A DNA stretch of 64,000 nt from Sanderia malayensis (taxonomy: Eukaryota > Cnidaria > Scyphozoa > Semaeostomeae > Pelagiidae). The stretch covers positions 1,240,001 through 1,304,000 of the forward strand of contig RQOL01000876.1 in assembly GCA_013076295.1 (NCBI GenBank), read 5' to 3'. A program made the position numbers and the translations under genes. The notes beneath the pieces were generated by a model that had not been told where the DNA came from, did no database searches, and worked only from the letters and a program-made list of their open reading frames with translations. Below, piece after piece: positions 49,801 through 60,893 of this stretch (the stretch's first letter is position 1; each line of letters opens with the position of its first letter).

Positions 49801-52443
49801 CGTTTATGAAACGTTACGAAACGTTTACCTATCATAACTGTAAATAAAATCTACAGTCTTAATAGGTAAACAAGGTAAACTTTATAGTTTTAATATGTAA
49901 ACAACGAAAGACCAGATGCATTTTGTGAATGTGAATATCGCCCGCTTTGATGACTTCCGATTCGCTGTTTGTATCATCACTCCGTCCAATGCGAGCTGTC
50001 AACGATGTCTGTTCAACACCAATAATTTAGTGGTCAGGGGGTAGACTGTAATTCAGAATTAATGACTCGCCTAACCAATAACATAGAATGAGAAAATATA
50101 CTATGCCCCATGAAACAAACTCGAAGAATGTAGAAAGGATGCGCCATCTTATCTTTTCTGGGCCATCTTATAATATGTAGAATTAGAAAAATGTGATTGA
50201 GTATGATGTAAGATATATAGAATTAGAATATAGGATTTTTGAAGAATACAACAACATCATCAGGCGGACCGGACGTTGGGTTTTTAATCTCATATTTCCA
50301 CTTTTTGGCCTTTGTCATCGGTGTCAGAAGTCTTTGTTTTTTCGTCTTTTGTTCTGCCTCTCAGGAGCTTTGCTCGACAGGTTTTACGCGTACTGCACTC
50401 TTTGAATCTAACTAAACGTGCTGCGGTGAGAAACCCCCTGGCGAACACATTTCGAAATGACATAGTTATTCTATGAAGGATCTAATCGTGCCCCGCCAAT
50501 AATTTTGTCATATTCAAAGGCAGGAATTGAGAAACAATTACACCCTGTTCCGATTCAAACCATTCCCAAAAGCGCTTACATGACGTTGACATTGTTGTGC
50601 CAAAGTTATTATGTCAAGGATCGAGTTTCTCCCCGTCATTGTTAATTGCTGTTGTCTATTATCACCAACGGACAATCACGTGATATGATATTTCATATGT
50701 TTTGTAACATGTTATTTCCTTCCACTCACTTACAATCCTTGTGATATGTAGAGTTAGAACGTGTTCTCATCTAATCTTCATCATGTCCGTCATTAAAAGC
50801 TATATCATATTTTCGTTTATTATACTGTTCTGTTCTGTTAACATTTTCTTATGTAATAAATCTCAATAAATTTTCAAAAATCTTATATTCTAATTCTATA
50901 TATCTTACATGATACTCAATCACATTTTTTAATTCTACATTTCTTATATATTGAATTCTGTATATTCTCTGTTTTATGTGTATTTCTTGTTATTTCATTC
51001 TTCGAGTTTGTTTCATGGGGCATAGTATATTTTTTCATTATATGTTATTGGTTACACGAGTCATTAATTCTGAATTACAGTCTACCCCCTGACCACTAAA
51101 TTGTTGGTTTTGAACTGACATCGTTGACAGCTCGCATTGGACGGAGTGATGATACAAACAGCGAATCGGAAGTCATCAAAGCGGGCGATATTCACATTCA
51201 CAAAATGCATCTGGTCTTTCGTTGTTTACATATTAAAACTATAAAGTTTACCTTGTTTACCTATTAAGACTGTAGATTTTATTTACAGTTATGATAGGTA
51301 AACGTTTCGTAACGTTTTATAAACGTGTAAAAACTTGTAAATTTCAAACGGTTTCATACTTCCGTTCCCCGACGGTTCCCCGACGGTTCCCCGACGGTTC
51401 CCCGACCGTTCCCCGACCGTTCCCCGACCGTTCCCCGGTCGTTCCCAGGTTATTCCGTTCCCCGGTCGTTCCCCGACCGTTCCCCGTTCCCGCTTTTAGT
51501 AATAGCCGCAAATTGTTGCAGCTGGGAAGCAGACACTTTTCAACAGATAATTCTATACATAGGACATTTCTGTAACTTCTTCAACACAGTAGATCGTTAC
51601 AAGAGAAACCTCCTTATGAAAGGTGCGAGGATCTGTCACAATGGAAGCAATCCTCTTCTCTCCCTGCTTCTTTTTTGCCTCCTTCAGCTTATTTACCTTG
51701 CGATGGTGTCGGGGTGACAGCTTCAAATATCAGCAATAGCATTCCTGCAAAAATTAAAACACCCGTTGTATAAATTTCGAATAAATAAATTAACAAATAA
51801 ATTTCTATATATTCAAAAACCTAAAATTGTATAAACATAAAATATTGTTCTCTGCTTGTCACAGAGAACTATATTTTATGTTGATCACAGATGTTTTTAG
51901 CTGATAGTAGACAATGACGGACAATCATTGACAATCATAAAATATCATAGTTGACCATGGAGACAAGAAAATGCCATTGTACCACCATAAACAATCATTT
52001 CAGGCATTTTTTTAAAAAATTAAGAAACGACAGCACTACTTTGGAACTTGGTTTTTTTAAAAGATGCATGGAATATCTTCAAAATCACATTTGAGGGAGA
52101 TGTGCGTTACGAGGAATTTCTGTAAAATGCCCCCTTCCTGGAAATTTTGACTTTATAAGTTATTTTTGCTTCAGTTTCAATCGCTCTTAACTGAAGCTTC
52201 TAATAAATATGGAAAAATCTTGGTCATTTTGAATGCAAGTGCGAAATATCGAGACTGTACGATTTTGTTCACTAGTATTGCTTTTCGCTGTCCTAAAATA
52301 TTCTCGGAAAGCATCCTTGTTAAAAGAAATGACAGCAAATATAAAAGCAAGTAATTGAATATGGCAATGTTACCAGCTTGCAGAGCAAATATATATAATT
52401 TCTTCTTCGCCATCTTTTTTCGGGTATTGTTGCAAAGTTGCAT
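37887..52443 (-). CDS. Adhesion/secretin-type (class B) seven-helix receptor with LDLa module
   Basis: Minus-strand exons in transcript order: 52374-52413 (or from the ATG at 52443), 51697-51744, 48884-49096, 48716-48799 (donor uncertain), 48516-48653, 47616-47702, gap, 46330-46503, 45773-45826, 45597-45676, gap, 44560-44607, repeat exons 44015-44092 and 43734-43808, 43064-43206, 42539-42653, 41980-42133, 41323-41389, 41164-41224, 40807-40898, 40371-40497, 40197-40238, 38200-38268, 37887-38114. The first two exons give a signal peptide (KLYIFALQAGMLLLIFEA). Next are a VWC-like exon (CMSCFC), LDLa (DCDGVNDCENNTDEAHC) and a possible HRM start. TM1 is MNISFAMISLLALIIAVILL; TM2 starts TTKLFIHKNL; TM3 has FSWMLVEGINLF, a class B hallmark; TM6-7 is IPILGVTEILGF to IIINGCVV. 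No GPS cleavage motif was found. At least two ectodomain joins are unresolved, and the last ~35 residues differ from copy 2. Ligand unknown. Confidence 0.78.
38360..40041. mobile_element. Non-autonomous TTAA transposon (piggyBac or Kolobok type)
   Basis: 1682 bp with long terminal inverted repeats of about 190 bp. The ends read AGGGCTACTCTCACCATATT and its complement; an inner inverted pair is GACGTAGATGCCGGAACGC near 38535 and 39835. TTAA flanks both sides (38356-38359, 40042-40045). The second block at about 62840 keeps a single TTAA there (CATGTTAAGGCCT), confirming insertion after the duplication or in one copy only. No transposase frame. It lies in a receptor intron near the 3' end. Confidence 0.86.
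40131..40173. repeat. Intron hairpin shared by both receptor copies (copy 1)
   Basis: CAGTGAACTCTATATAA and TTATATAGAGCTCACTG form a 17-bp stem with one mismatch, 24 bp from the 3' end of the GLLFPIMHCF exon. Copy 2 at 62927-62969 has an even longer stem. Confidence 0.65.
41690..41960 (-). mobile_element. Fragment related to the 58882-59989 element
   Basis: In reverse orientation this shares words with 59690-59890, for example GGGGAATTCTCAGATGAAC against its complement GTTCATCTGAGAATTCCCC, CTAATGATTGAGTA, and GATTTTGCCC/TTTCGG motifs. It lies in a receptor intron with unclear ends, and looks like a decayed second copy of the TA-inserting element. Confidence 0.55.
43305..43649. mobile_element. 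MITE packed with TCGCGA motifs, TA duplication
   Basis: 345 bp with inverted ends CTTTAATCGGAGAAACTTTC and complement, flanked by TA (43303-43304, 43650-43651). Comparison with the neighbouring tandem units shows the uninterrupted site (GCTATATGTGTATC), so the TA duplication is directly supported. About ten TCGCGA words occur inside, striking in AT-rich DNA. No ORF of note. It inserted at the edge of the tandem exon array. Confidence 0.85.
43652..44492 (-). repeat. Three ~283-bp tandem units, each with a receptor exon
   Basis: Units begin near 43652, 43935 and 44219 with a CACGCAAGG word. Each holds a candidate minus-strand exon with intact AG acceptor and GTATGT donor: 43734-43808 (25 codons, EHGPQPGITMLGLSNETNTR start), 44015-44092 (26 codons, GRGGPQPGITVLGFSKGTDK start) and 44299-44373. 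All are phase 0 to 0, so any number can be spliced in. The third has an in-frame TAG at its fifth codon. They fall between ectodomain exon 44560-44607 and the TM1 exon, so they would form the membrane-proximal stalk. A tail of a fourth unit precedes the MITE (43260-43302). Confidence 0.75.
48000..48448 (-). mobile_element. 5'-truncated LINE with reverse transcriptase C-terminus
   Basis: The 48176-48448 minus frame reads a common non-LTR ORF2 ending: SLKFLGPQVWNCLPNELKS, then LNTFKTLITQWSGPTCNCNAC. An AT-rich tail with a GTT repeat follows toward 48000. It lies in a receptor intron just downstream of the LDLa exon, in the same transcriptional sense. The boundaries are approximate. Confidence 0.75.
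49655..49762. repeat. 12-bp minisatellite, left arm
   Basis: Units such as GGGGAACCGTCG and GGGGAACGGTCG repeat about nine times with variants (GACCGGGGAAC). Mirrored in the right arm. Confidence 0.85.
51361..51492. repeat. 12-bp minisatellite, right arm
   Basis: The complement units CGACGGTTCCCC and CGACCGTTCCCC repeat here. The two arms differ in the order and number of variants, so they have changed independently since the inverted pair arose. Confidence 0.85.
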
Positions 52444-53221
52444 TTCTATCAGTTTGCTTATCCACCTGCAAGCAAAGCTTTTTGTCAGGTAAGCTTGTAA
52501 GGAACTTAATTTTTTAGAGTTAAGCCAAAAAGTGTTGTTGGTTCTTGTAAATTCTTTGATTTACATTCAAAAATCTGAAATTGTTTTTAATCAGGTTTTA
52601 AACCATTTGCAACTTGAAGTCATACGTTTTTCTATTGTCTGCTTTTTAAAAAAAAGTGTATTCCAAAAAAGGTTTTGACAGCAAAAGACATTTATTCCGA
52701 GACGGGAAGCATACCTGAGCAACTTTTGGGGAAGTGAAATACAGTTTTTAGAAACGTTCTTAACCATATCATGCTTTTATGCCGTTATTAACTGACAGGC
52801 TAGGCTTGACCGAATACAGTGGCACTACAGCCTCGACAAGGCGCAATGCCAAACGTTGAGAGCATCGGCAAAACCTTTGACAAAACAAAACCAGGCCCCT
52901 AAGTTTTCAGCAGTTTTTGATCGACAACCCAGACCCACAACCCAGGTCAAGGCAATACAAAGACCCGTGAAGGAGCAATGGGTACTGAGAGTGTTCAAAC
53001 AGGCTGCCATTGGATTGGACATTCTGCACTTGGAACAAGGGTCGTATGGGGGTCAGTCATGTTCTCTTATAGAAGTTGCAAATACACCGTCATTGTTCCA
53101 GAAATGCTTATTTTTCGTGCTCCGTTCTTTAAGTTTTTCATTGTTCTCTTTTAATTCTTTTCATGCTCCCTTGTAACGTTTTTAAATTTTGGGTATCTTT
53201 TCCTGGAACTTCTAATATAAT

Positions 53222-53475
53222 GCAAGAACACTATATACGAACGACGGAATCTTGGACTTTGAAAAAAAGCTGTACAGCATCAAATTTGATGCCATCGGAC
53301 TCCCAGAAGTCAAACAAAAGGATACCAATAAGAGGACTCAGCGCTACAGTGGACATGACGTCAAGGCGAGAATGCGTGCTCAAACGAAACGAAGTAGGAT
53401 TTATCGTCAATACTTTCCTCTGCAATTTACGAAGAAATCAAGAGTGTGTTGAAGAACAGTGCAGCGCTAGGTGAA
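53222..53475 (+). mobile_element. Decayed LINE endonuclease fragment
   Basis: The frame after AATGCAAGAACACTA reads NARTLYTNDGILDFEKKL, then KFDAIGLPEVKQ. This matches the start of the apurinic-type endonuclease of RTE-like LINEs (NARTL, then GLSE). A frame shift later leads into CVLKRNEVGFIVN, like the GGVGFLVN block of that domain. Frame breaks show it is dead. The edges are not defined, and related sequence may extend upstream to 52820. Confidence 0.55.
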
Positions 53476-53864
53476 AACATTATAATGGAAAACATTAACG
53501 TCAAGATCAAAATTGATCAAGCATTTATCAAGCACTTTTGGATCTAGTGATGCCCGTGGAACTGACTTCACCGTCAGACGCAAGCTCAGAATGATGAATA
53601 CATTCTACGAGTAGAAATCCCCAAAGACGTTGGACCGGGATAACCTCTAGGCCAAGAGTGAAATTCGAACAAGCCAGAGTTTTTCATAAACGTCCCAGTT
53701 CTTTATTCGTATTTCCGAACTGAAGTAATGATCATCAGTTTTCAGGTCTGCACATCCATCACTTTCAACGCAAAGCTTGAGAGATTGAAAATAGTAGCCC
53801 AAAAATAGCCAAACCCACATGCGCTGAACAGCAGAAAAGATGAGTTCTAACTTCTCTTATAGAC

Positions 53865-56623
53865 TGTCGTGAAATTTAATTGCTTCATTCATTCCACAAT
53901 TTTGTTTCTCGTAATTAATCTCACAGCTTTACTTCTTCTCGATTATAACACCCCTGCATTCTTTCCAAGCATCACTTCGCCTAGCCCTTCCTGTTATTCA
54001 TTGCTGCCGCTAGGCAGCCTTTTATTCTGTATGGGGACCAGTTTTTCCGAAAGTGAACTTTAGTCACGTGACAAGAACAATGAGAACAATGCAACTTGAC
54101 TTCAGAGACGCCGACATTTGCAAACGTTCGGTCCCGTTTTTGCTTGGCTGTGTGTGAATGGCGTCACTGTCACTGGCGTCTGTGTGTGTTTGTGATCAAA
54201 GTGTCTGCCAGTAAAAGCAAATCTTTCCCAGAAATGATGCTAAAACTTTTACAACTGTGTTCACTTACTTTTACTGACAATTTGCTTTTATATATTGGTA
54301 AACAGGTAAATATTGATCATTTGTATTACAAAAATATAATTTTCATTGTCATTCATTATATGTAAAGCACACGTTTTGATTTTTAAAAGCCATCCTTTCC
54401 ATGTTTACGACATATTTAACATTGTGGTACACTTTTGTTTATGGTTGTTGTTTTGAATTATCAATCCATGCATCCTGGCAGGAGTTACTTAATTGTAATC
54501 ATCGTAACAGGAGTATTTTCAAAAATTTCAAATGCATTTCCATCAGAACCAACAACATTTTTAGCCTGTTAAAAATTGCCTTCGATCTGTTTTAAAAGAC
54601 TTGACGTTGAAACACGAACTCCATACTAAGTAATTAAGTAAAGAACATTAATATTGATATTTCTTACAGTTGTTAATGTGGTTTCTTTTTTGGTTTCCCT
54701 CACTCCTTGATATTGCCATCCATTTTTTGCAACTACAATGCGTCTATTCCCTGCTTTTTACAGTGGGGTAGATAGAGGGGGGTCAGGGGGGAAACCCCCC
54801 TGTAGAGCTAAACATACGTTTTGTCGGAAAATTGCTGATCTTGTCGGAAAAGAAATATCTTCTATTTACGTTCAGCTCTAGCTAATGACCTTATCTTATA
54901 TTCATAGTCTTGAAGAAACAAAAATGCTTATTAAATTTTTGTCCGAAAATCTGAATTTATTGCCCCCCCCCCCCTATAAAATTTTCTATCTACGCCACTG
55001 GCTTTTTATGTCAAGTAAAAGCAATATATATGATTTTAGTAAGCATTTTATTGAACATCGAGTTCTTTGAAGGCTTCAGTCTTCAGGCCAACTGTTAAAT
55101 TTGAGGTTTGAAACCTATTTCACAAACTTTTTAATACCCCCGGCAGCACCTCATTGCAATTTGCAAGCGTCTAGTTTTAATGTACGTAAAGCCTGCATAT
55201 TGTCAACTTCAACTAATGTATATAAATTAATGTAATTCTAAATAGTCAGTCAGTCTACATCAATACAGAGCAAACACAACTCGTTTCTCTCTCTGGCTCC
55301 GTGTTCTCTGCACGTAAAATCAAGAAGAAATGGCAAGGATAGTTCGGAGAGGCGGATCACGTAGCTTGGTGGGAATACGGACCAAATTCCTACATTGGTG
55401 ACCACGACGTGACCCTCTCAACGAACATGGAAATTTCCTTCGCCATCCAAACATTCAATGCAGTTCTTCGACAACCATTCGGATCAACATCGCCGTCATC
55501 TAACAACATCGATTCCTCGCTGCATTCCGTCAACATCGACGTTCAACTCAAAACAACACAGGTTCTCTTGGTCAGCCTATTCACAAAACCATTACGATCG
55601 ATCGCAACTCTGGTTCTTGGTTCTCCAACTCATAAAACCTTGGCAAGTCAAGCAACTCTGGTTCCTGGTTCTCCAACTCACAAAACCTTTGAATATCAAA
55701 CAACATTCTGGTTCCTGGTTCACCAATTCACAAAACCTTCGAAACAGCACTCCGGTTCTTGGTCATCCGACTCACGAAACCAAGGCAAACATCACCAACC
55801 ATAGTCATCCACAACAGCCCGAGTTCGACACAGCACCGAAGACAACTTTTACAACGCCTCTGTCAAGAATCGACGCTTTTGTCAACTCAAGTTTCGTACG
55901 CACTCCTACTCGCACTCAAGGCAATCACCAAGCATCTCACGACAGCACTACATGCAGCATCAACTCACTTCACTGCATCACTGTCGCATCTCACTTGGCT
56001 TCACTTCACCTTATCCACGAGTATCACGACGACCAACTTGAACAACGACAATCTATTCGACACATCACTGAAAGCTTCACTTCGGCAACCAACAACAGAC
56101 GAACTCACAGCAACACAAAACGGTTGGACATTTAATTTTATACATTTATTCGTTAGCTATCAAAATTTATCATTCATTCGCATTTTTATAGTATTTAACT
56201 TTCACTTCATTTCACTTCGCTTACGTTATCGAATGCTCATTTCACTTGCATTCTAAGGGGGGAGCTCTGTCGTGAAATTTAATTGCTTCATTCATTCCAC
56301 AATTTTGTTTCTCGTAATTAATCTCACAGCTTTACTTCTTCTCGATTATAACACCCCTGCATTCTTTCCAAGCATCACTTCGCCTAGCCCTTCCTGTTAT
56401 TTATTTTAATGTACGTAAAGCCTGCATATTGTCAACTTCAACTAATGTATATAAATTAATGTAATTCTAAATAGTCAGTCAGTCTACATCAATACAGAGC
56501 AAACACAACTCGTTTCTCTCTCTGGCTCCGTGTTCTCTGCACGTAAAATCAAGAAGAAATGGCAAGGATAGTTTGGAGAGGCGGATCACGTAGCTTGGTG
56601 GGAATACGGACCAAATTCCTACA
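53865..56623 (+). mobile_element. Non-autonomous LTR retrotransposon
   Basis: 5' LTR 53865-55394 and 3' LTR 56268-56623 both begin TGTCGTGAAATTTAATTGC and end TCCTACA. AGAC flanks the whole element (53861-53864, 56624-56627). Directly after the 5' LTR comes a tRNA-type primer site, TTGGTGACCACGACGTGACC, and directly before the 3' LTR a polypurine tract, AAGGGGGGAGCTC. The 873-bp inside has no gag, protease or reverse transcriptase; it holds a degenerate repeat around GGTTCTCCAACTCA (about 55610-55760). The 5' LTR has 1.17 kb (about 54000-55172) that the 3' LTR lacks, either an insertion or a 3' LTR deletion. A hAT MITE sits in that part. Confidence 0.86.
54761..55000. mobile_element. hAT-like MITE inside the LTR element
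   Basis: 240 bp with ends CAGTGGGGTAGATAG and CTATCTACGCCACTG, then runs of G and C. A perfect 8-bp duplication GCTTTTTA flanks it (54753-54760, 55001-55008). The CAGTG ends and 8-bp duplication are diagnostic of hAT. Confidence 0.88.
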
Positions 56624-57162
56624 AGACTATGTTCTATCCAACAGATTCGAGAGCATGCCTTAGCATAGAGATTAAACAGCAACGCTTTAAACCTTGAATA
56701 TGAAGGCTGTTCGTGCTTTCTCAAACTGCAGTTGACATTACTGGACAATGCTAGAACTCAAAGAAGGTATTCATCAGAGAGCCAAGACGGCTCTTGGTGA
56801 GACAAAATTGCTTACAGAAAAAGATCGAGTGATGAAGAGAGGCGCAACTTAAATCAAAAGAATTTTGTATATTGAAACGCGCAGAATGCTCCGCAAGATG
56901 AAAGAACAACGTTTATTTGCAAGGAGTATAACAACAACAAGTAGAGAAATGCAAACACTGATAAAAACGATCTACGTCTATGCTGCATTATTTTATTTCG
57001 CCTCAGTAATGAATAAGGTGTTTTATAAAAAGCAAAGCAACTCAAATTAAGGATATACTGCCTGGTACGCTTAGCTTACTTACCTGGCAAAGGAACTTTG
57101 TCCTTTCAAGTCGTCGTTGCTTTTGAAGATTTCAAAAAAAGTTAATGCAAAACGGCTGTCTC

Positions 57163-57626
57163 AGGCCCCGCTTACACAGTACTGGTCGTCAAGTTTTTAG
57201 CCCCTCTAGTTTTTGTGCCAATAGGTGTACCGGTCAACTATTTATACGGATAGGTCTCGCGCTTTACGCGATCAATTTTACTAGCCTGTTTTCTTTGATG
57301 AACACGCGCAGTATGCTTTTTCATAAATCTTTTGCACCGATTTGAATTATTTTTTTGTGTGGTGAGTGAAATGAATTGTTGTCTTGATTTCTTTTGAATT
57401 TACGATCGCTTATTTTTATTTCTGAAAGTTAAACTTCGTTAAATAACAATAATTGCTTTTAAGTTTTGTGCCCGTTTTCCTGACATTTTCACCTCTTTAT
57501 GAATCCGTACAAATATCGGTCCTGATAGAAGCATTTACATGGTACCGACCGTGCACATATTTTCCCGCTCAAATTCTCAACCCCACCTTGGCTAAAAGCT
57601 TCACCGGTACCATGTAAGCAGAGCCT
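57163..57626. mobile_element. MITE with ~45-bp imperfect inverted ends
   Basis: Left end AGGCCCCGCTTACACAGTAC and right end GGTACCATGTAAGCAGAGCC pair for about 45 bp, including a TTTTTAGCC/GGCTAAAAG block. No target duplication is clear, so the superfamily is open. Confidence 0.6.
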
Positions 57627-58881
57627 TGCAAGGCTACTTTGAAATTAAATGCATTGATACGAAAAGTGCTTAGGTCTATATAGCATTAGTAATACGAGTA
57701 ATTTTTTGTTTTTCTTATGAATTGGTCATGGTTATAGTGGTTTCATTAATTATTAACACATTTTGTTTTTGCTTACTTCATTTTTATTGCACGGTGAACA
57801 TCCATACATCCGTACCAGGATATGCAGTTGCTATGAAATTGAAATGCAAAATTACTTTCGACACACAGCATTAAGAATTTTAAAAATTGCTGGCATTAAA
57901 AGACCTACTGCAATCAACAATCACCTTCCTGTTTTTGCAAAAAAATAAAATTTCAATTTTCACTGAGTACTTTGGTGCCTGTTTTGTCTTTATTTAGTCA
58001 TGATAAGTATACGAAACTTGGCTTTAAAAGTGGGTACTAGCTGCGACGTTTAATGACGTCATAATAATTACACAGATCAACTCTTATAATGGGAGAGTAC
58101 CAGGAAAAAGTTTTCAAATCTGCGCTGTGCGCAACCTCGGCCTTTATTAAAAAATCGTTTCCGGTACAAAACTGTAACTTTCCGCTCGTCGTTTTTGTTG
58201 TAGGACCAGGCCAAGTAAGCTGTTACAACAGTTAATTTATAAATGGGATGTTCAGCCAGCCGTTTTCAAAACACATCTAAAATGAAATGAAGCAGATAAT
58301 GAGAGCTGAAGGCGTGCGTTTTGTTTACACACACACGTAGGTCAGACAGAGAATAAAGCACAAAGCTACGGAAACACCAGTTTCATGTTTTGTCCATTTG
58401 CAACCAAGGTGTACTAACAAAAAAATTGCAACATCTCTGAGTATGATAATAAATTGTAATGCCGAATATTTGGGTTAGTTTTATTTGATTGCTACGTCTT
58501 CTGCCCCAGATGAAAACACTGTAGCAACTAGGCTTTCAAGACAGAGGCGACATAAAAGTAATTCATTTTGAATGAGCTGACAACAATTTATCAGCTTCAG
58601 ATGTATCTTGAAAAGCCAACTCTGTCTAAGTATAGATAGTCCATGTAAATTCCAAAAACATATCTTAATCGTTTCACATTCGACTCGGTAAAGTACTTTA
58701 TGTCCTCGATTAAGCGCCCACCCTCGAATAAGCCGTTGTCCGATCGTTGTTTAGTTTGGTTCAGTTCACGTGGGAGTCAAGAATAATGGCAGCTTTATAT
58801 CCCGTCTATTTCTCATATATTTTGTCTTGATGTTTTGGCGGGTCAATGAAGTACAACTGATCGTAGCTGTGAAAACAAGTA

Positions 58882-59989
58882 CATTAATCCCCAAAAATTT
58901 CGGACGGTTTAGTTTTCGGACAAATATACAGTCCGAAAGTTTAACCGTCCGAAATTTTTAGCATCCGAAAGTTTTACCGTCCGAATATTTTACTCCCAAT
59001 AAACTATATATAAAAGTTGCGAAGTATATTTCTTTATACTTTCGATATGTTTTATTGACCACATAGGCGCCGACTACGTGGGGGCTTGGGGGCTCAAGCC
59101 CCCTCTGGAAATTTCTATGGGGGGGCTAAGCCCCCCCTGGGAATTTTGTTTGGGATCTGAAAAACATGTTTATTTTATTGAAGAAACACTAATCAAAGAA
59201 TTGAGCTGATGATACTGTAGACCATGATGCTATATCTGTTTTATTGCAATGTTTTGCTTTGTTATTATACATTAATACATGTGTATATTGTACGTTATTA
59301 AAAGTGAGAGGAAATTTTTCTACCTTATTATATTTCCAATTTTTTTTTGTTTTGAGCCCCCCCTGGGAAAAGTAAAAGTCGGCACCTATGATTGACCAAG
59401 CAAAAAGTTTGGAAAGTGACTGCTATGTCCTGTACATGTAGAAACGAAATAGAAATAGCAAGCAAGTGTGAAAATACTTGGCTTTGTTAGCCATCACTTA
59501 AAAATGTATGCCAGGTGTAGTCAAACAGAAAACTATAGCTATGAAAGAGCCAAAATTTCGTTCAGGCATCCAATACGAATATAGCAGGATTCTTCTCATC
59601 ATTTGATTAGCTTGATTGATCCTCGTCTTCAGTATGATCGTTATCAAGCATGATTAGCAGCAGCTCAGCTTCCTCTAAGTTCTCTGATTCATTTCCTTTT
59701 GTGTTTGGAAGTGGTTCATCTGAGAATTCCCCAGTTTCATTATCGACTTTCCTCGATTTCGATACAAATTAGAACTGTATTCATGTACTCAATCATTAGT
59801 GTTGTGTGTTTTGTTGAAGATCTCATTGTTATGTTGTGTTATGAACTTTGAAGATACTATCCGAAAGTCTTTCGAGTCTCTTTACATTTTGTCCGAAATT
59901 GTCCGAAATCAGGATTTTTCAGTCCGAAATTTTCTGTCTGAAAATTAAACGTCCGAAATTAAACCGTCCGAAATTTTTGGGGATTAATG
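58882..59989. mobile_element. TA-inserting transposon (Tc1/mariner-like), non-autonomous
   Basis: 1108 bp with ends CATTAATCCCCAAAAATTTC and complement (about 30 bp perfect), flanked by TA (58880-58881, 59990-59991). The left block has continuous sequence at this spot (near 36415, ACAAAAGTCACTGCACC), confirming an empty site. GTCCGAAA words repeat near both ends. A hAT MITE is nested inside. No transposase frame. Confidence 0.87.
59062..59390. mobile_element. hAT-like MITE nested in the TA element
   Basis: 329 bp with ends CATAGGCGCCGACT and AGTCGGCACCTATG and an 8-bp duplication ATTGACCA (59054-59061, 59391-59398). Long G and C runs (GGGGGCTTGGGGGCTCAAGC) lie near each end. Confidence 0.88.
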
Positions 59990-60893
59990 TAACTGCACCA
60001 AGAAAGATTCTACTCCTGGCGTTTTTTTTGCCTGGTAGAAATAAATAGTATAATTAATAAAGACAATGTTTATGTTTTTCAATACTTTGAAACAGCTGTA
60101 AGCTGTAGCAGTACAAAATATCATAACTACGTGAAGTGTAAATATCGAAAAAAAAGAAGCATTCTAAAATTAAGCTTGACTGTTTTTACAAATGGCCAAA
60201 CAGATCTCGATAAAAGTACAATGCAATGTTATTTACCCGACACAAAATAATTTCATTTCTTTTCATTTGAAATATGTTTTATTGTGATTCGTTTGATGAT
60301 TTTTTTGTTTCTGGTATACTTTAAATGTTCATTTTATAATACAATGAGAAATAGAATTGTCCTATATTTATTTATTATTCAAGTAAACTCTCTCTTGTCC
60401 TCAACTTCTACTTCTTGTCTTTTTATTTTCCCATGAGAGATTTCTAAAGTTTTGATTTCCAACCACATTATTTTTAGTCACCACGCTTCGTGTTGTTGTT
60501 TCAGCCAGATGAAAAGAAAGGCCACTTTCTTGTTATTTCAGTTGCCTTGTCAAAGTGAAATGCCCAAAATATGACTACTTTGCAGTGCTGCAGAATGCAT
60601 ATTGAAATAAGTAATTCTTCCTACTTACAAGCCGACTGACTACTAGCAGGCAAGTTCAATATTGATTATATATGTCGTTATTGCTCGTGTATTTAACTTG
60701 CAAGGCCATGGCTTTAGGAGCCAAGCTTTGTTACTCGTGTTTCAAAATGGCAACCGTGCGTGCTCTTCCTTTTATAATCTTATTTTACTGTGTTTATCAA
60801 TATCCATGTTAACATCTAACTTATAATATAACATAATACTAACATAATTTAACTGATAATATAATTTTAATTCTGCTTTGTTAGGTGGACTTT

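Larger units (their letters stand above)
49640..51508. mobile_element. Foldback element with minisatellite arms
   Basis: 1869 bp in the receptor intron between the signal-peptide and VWC-like exons. Arms 49640-50245 and about 50868-51508 are inverted copies with some unpaired stretches; the ends read TGGCTATTACTAAAAGCGGG and complement. CAAATTG flanks both sides (49633-49639, 51509-51515), a 7-bp duplication (8 bp if the preceding G counts). The arms contain a GC-rich tandem repeat, then AT-rich sequence. The centre (50246-50867) has no transposase frame. Confidence 0.82.
52444..58756. other. Gene-free interval upstream of the receptor gene
   Basis: Contains the receptor 5' flank, a LINE endonuclease fragment (53222-53475), an LTR element (53865-56623) and a MITE (57163-57626). 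The remaining sequence, including 57630-58756, shows no exon chain I can recognise. Confidence 0.55.

Noticed and set aside
55409..55804. Possible silk- or collagen-like repeat protein
   Set aside because: The repeat (SPTHKT) lies between PBS and PPT of an LTR element and loses register between units; it is element filler.
55458..56135. 225-codon open frame inside the LTR element
   Set aside because: It is made of degenerate tandem repeats, has no gag or polymerase motif, and two other frames over the same repeats are open too.
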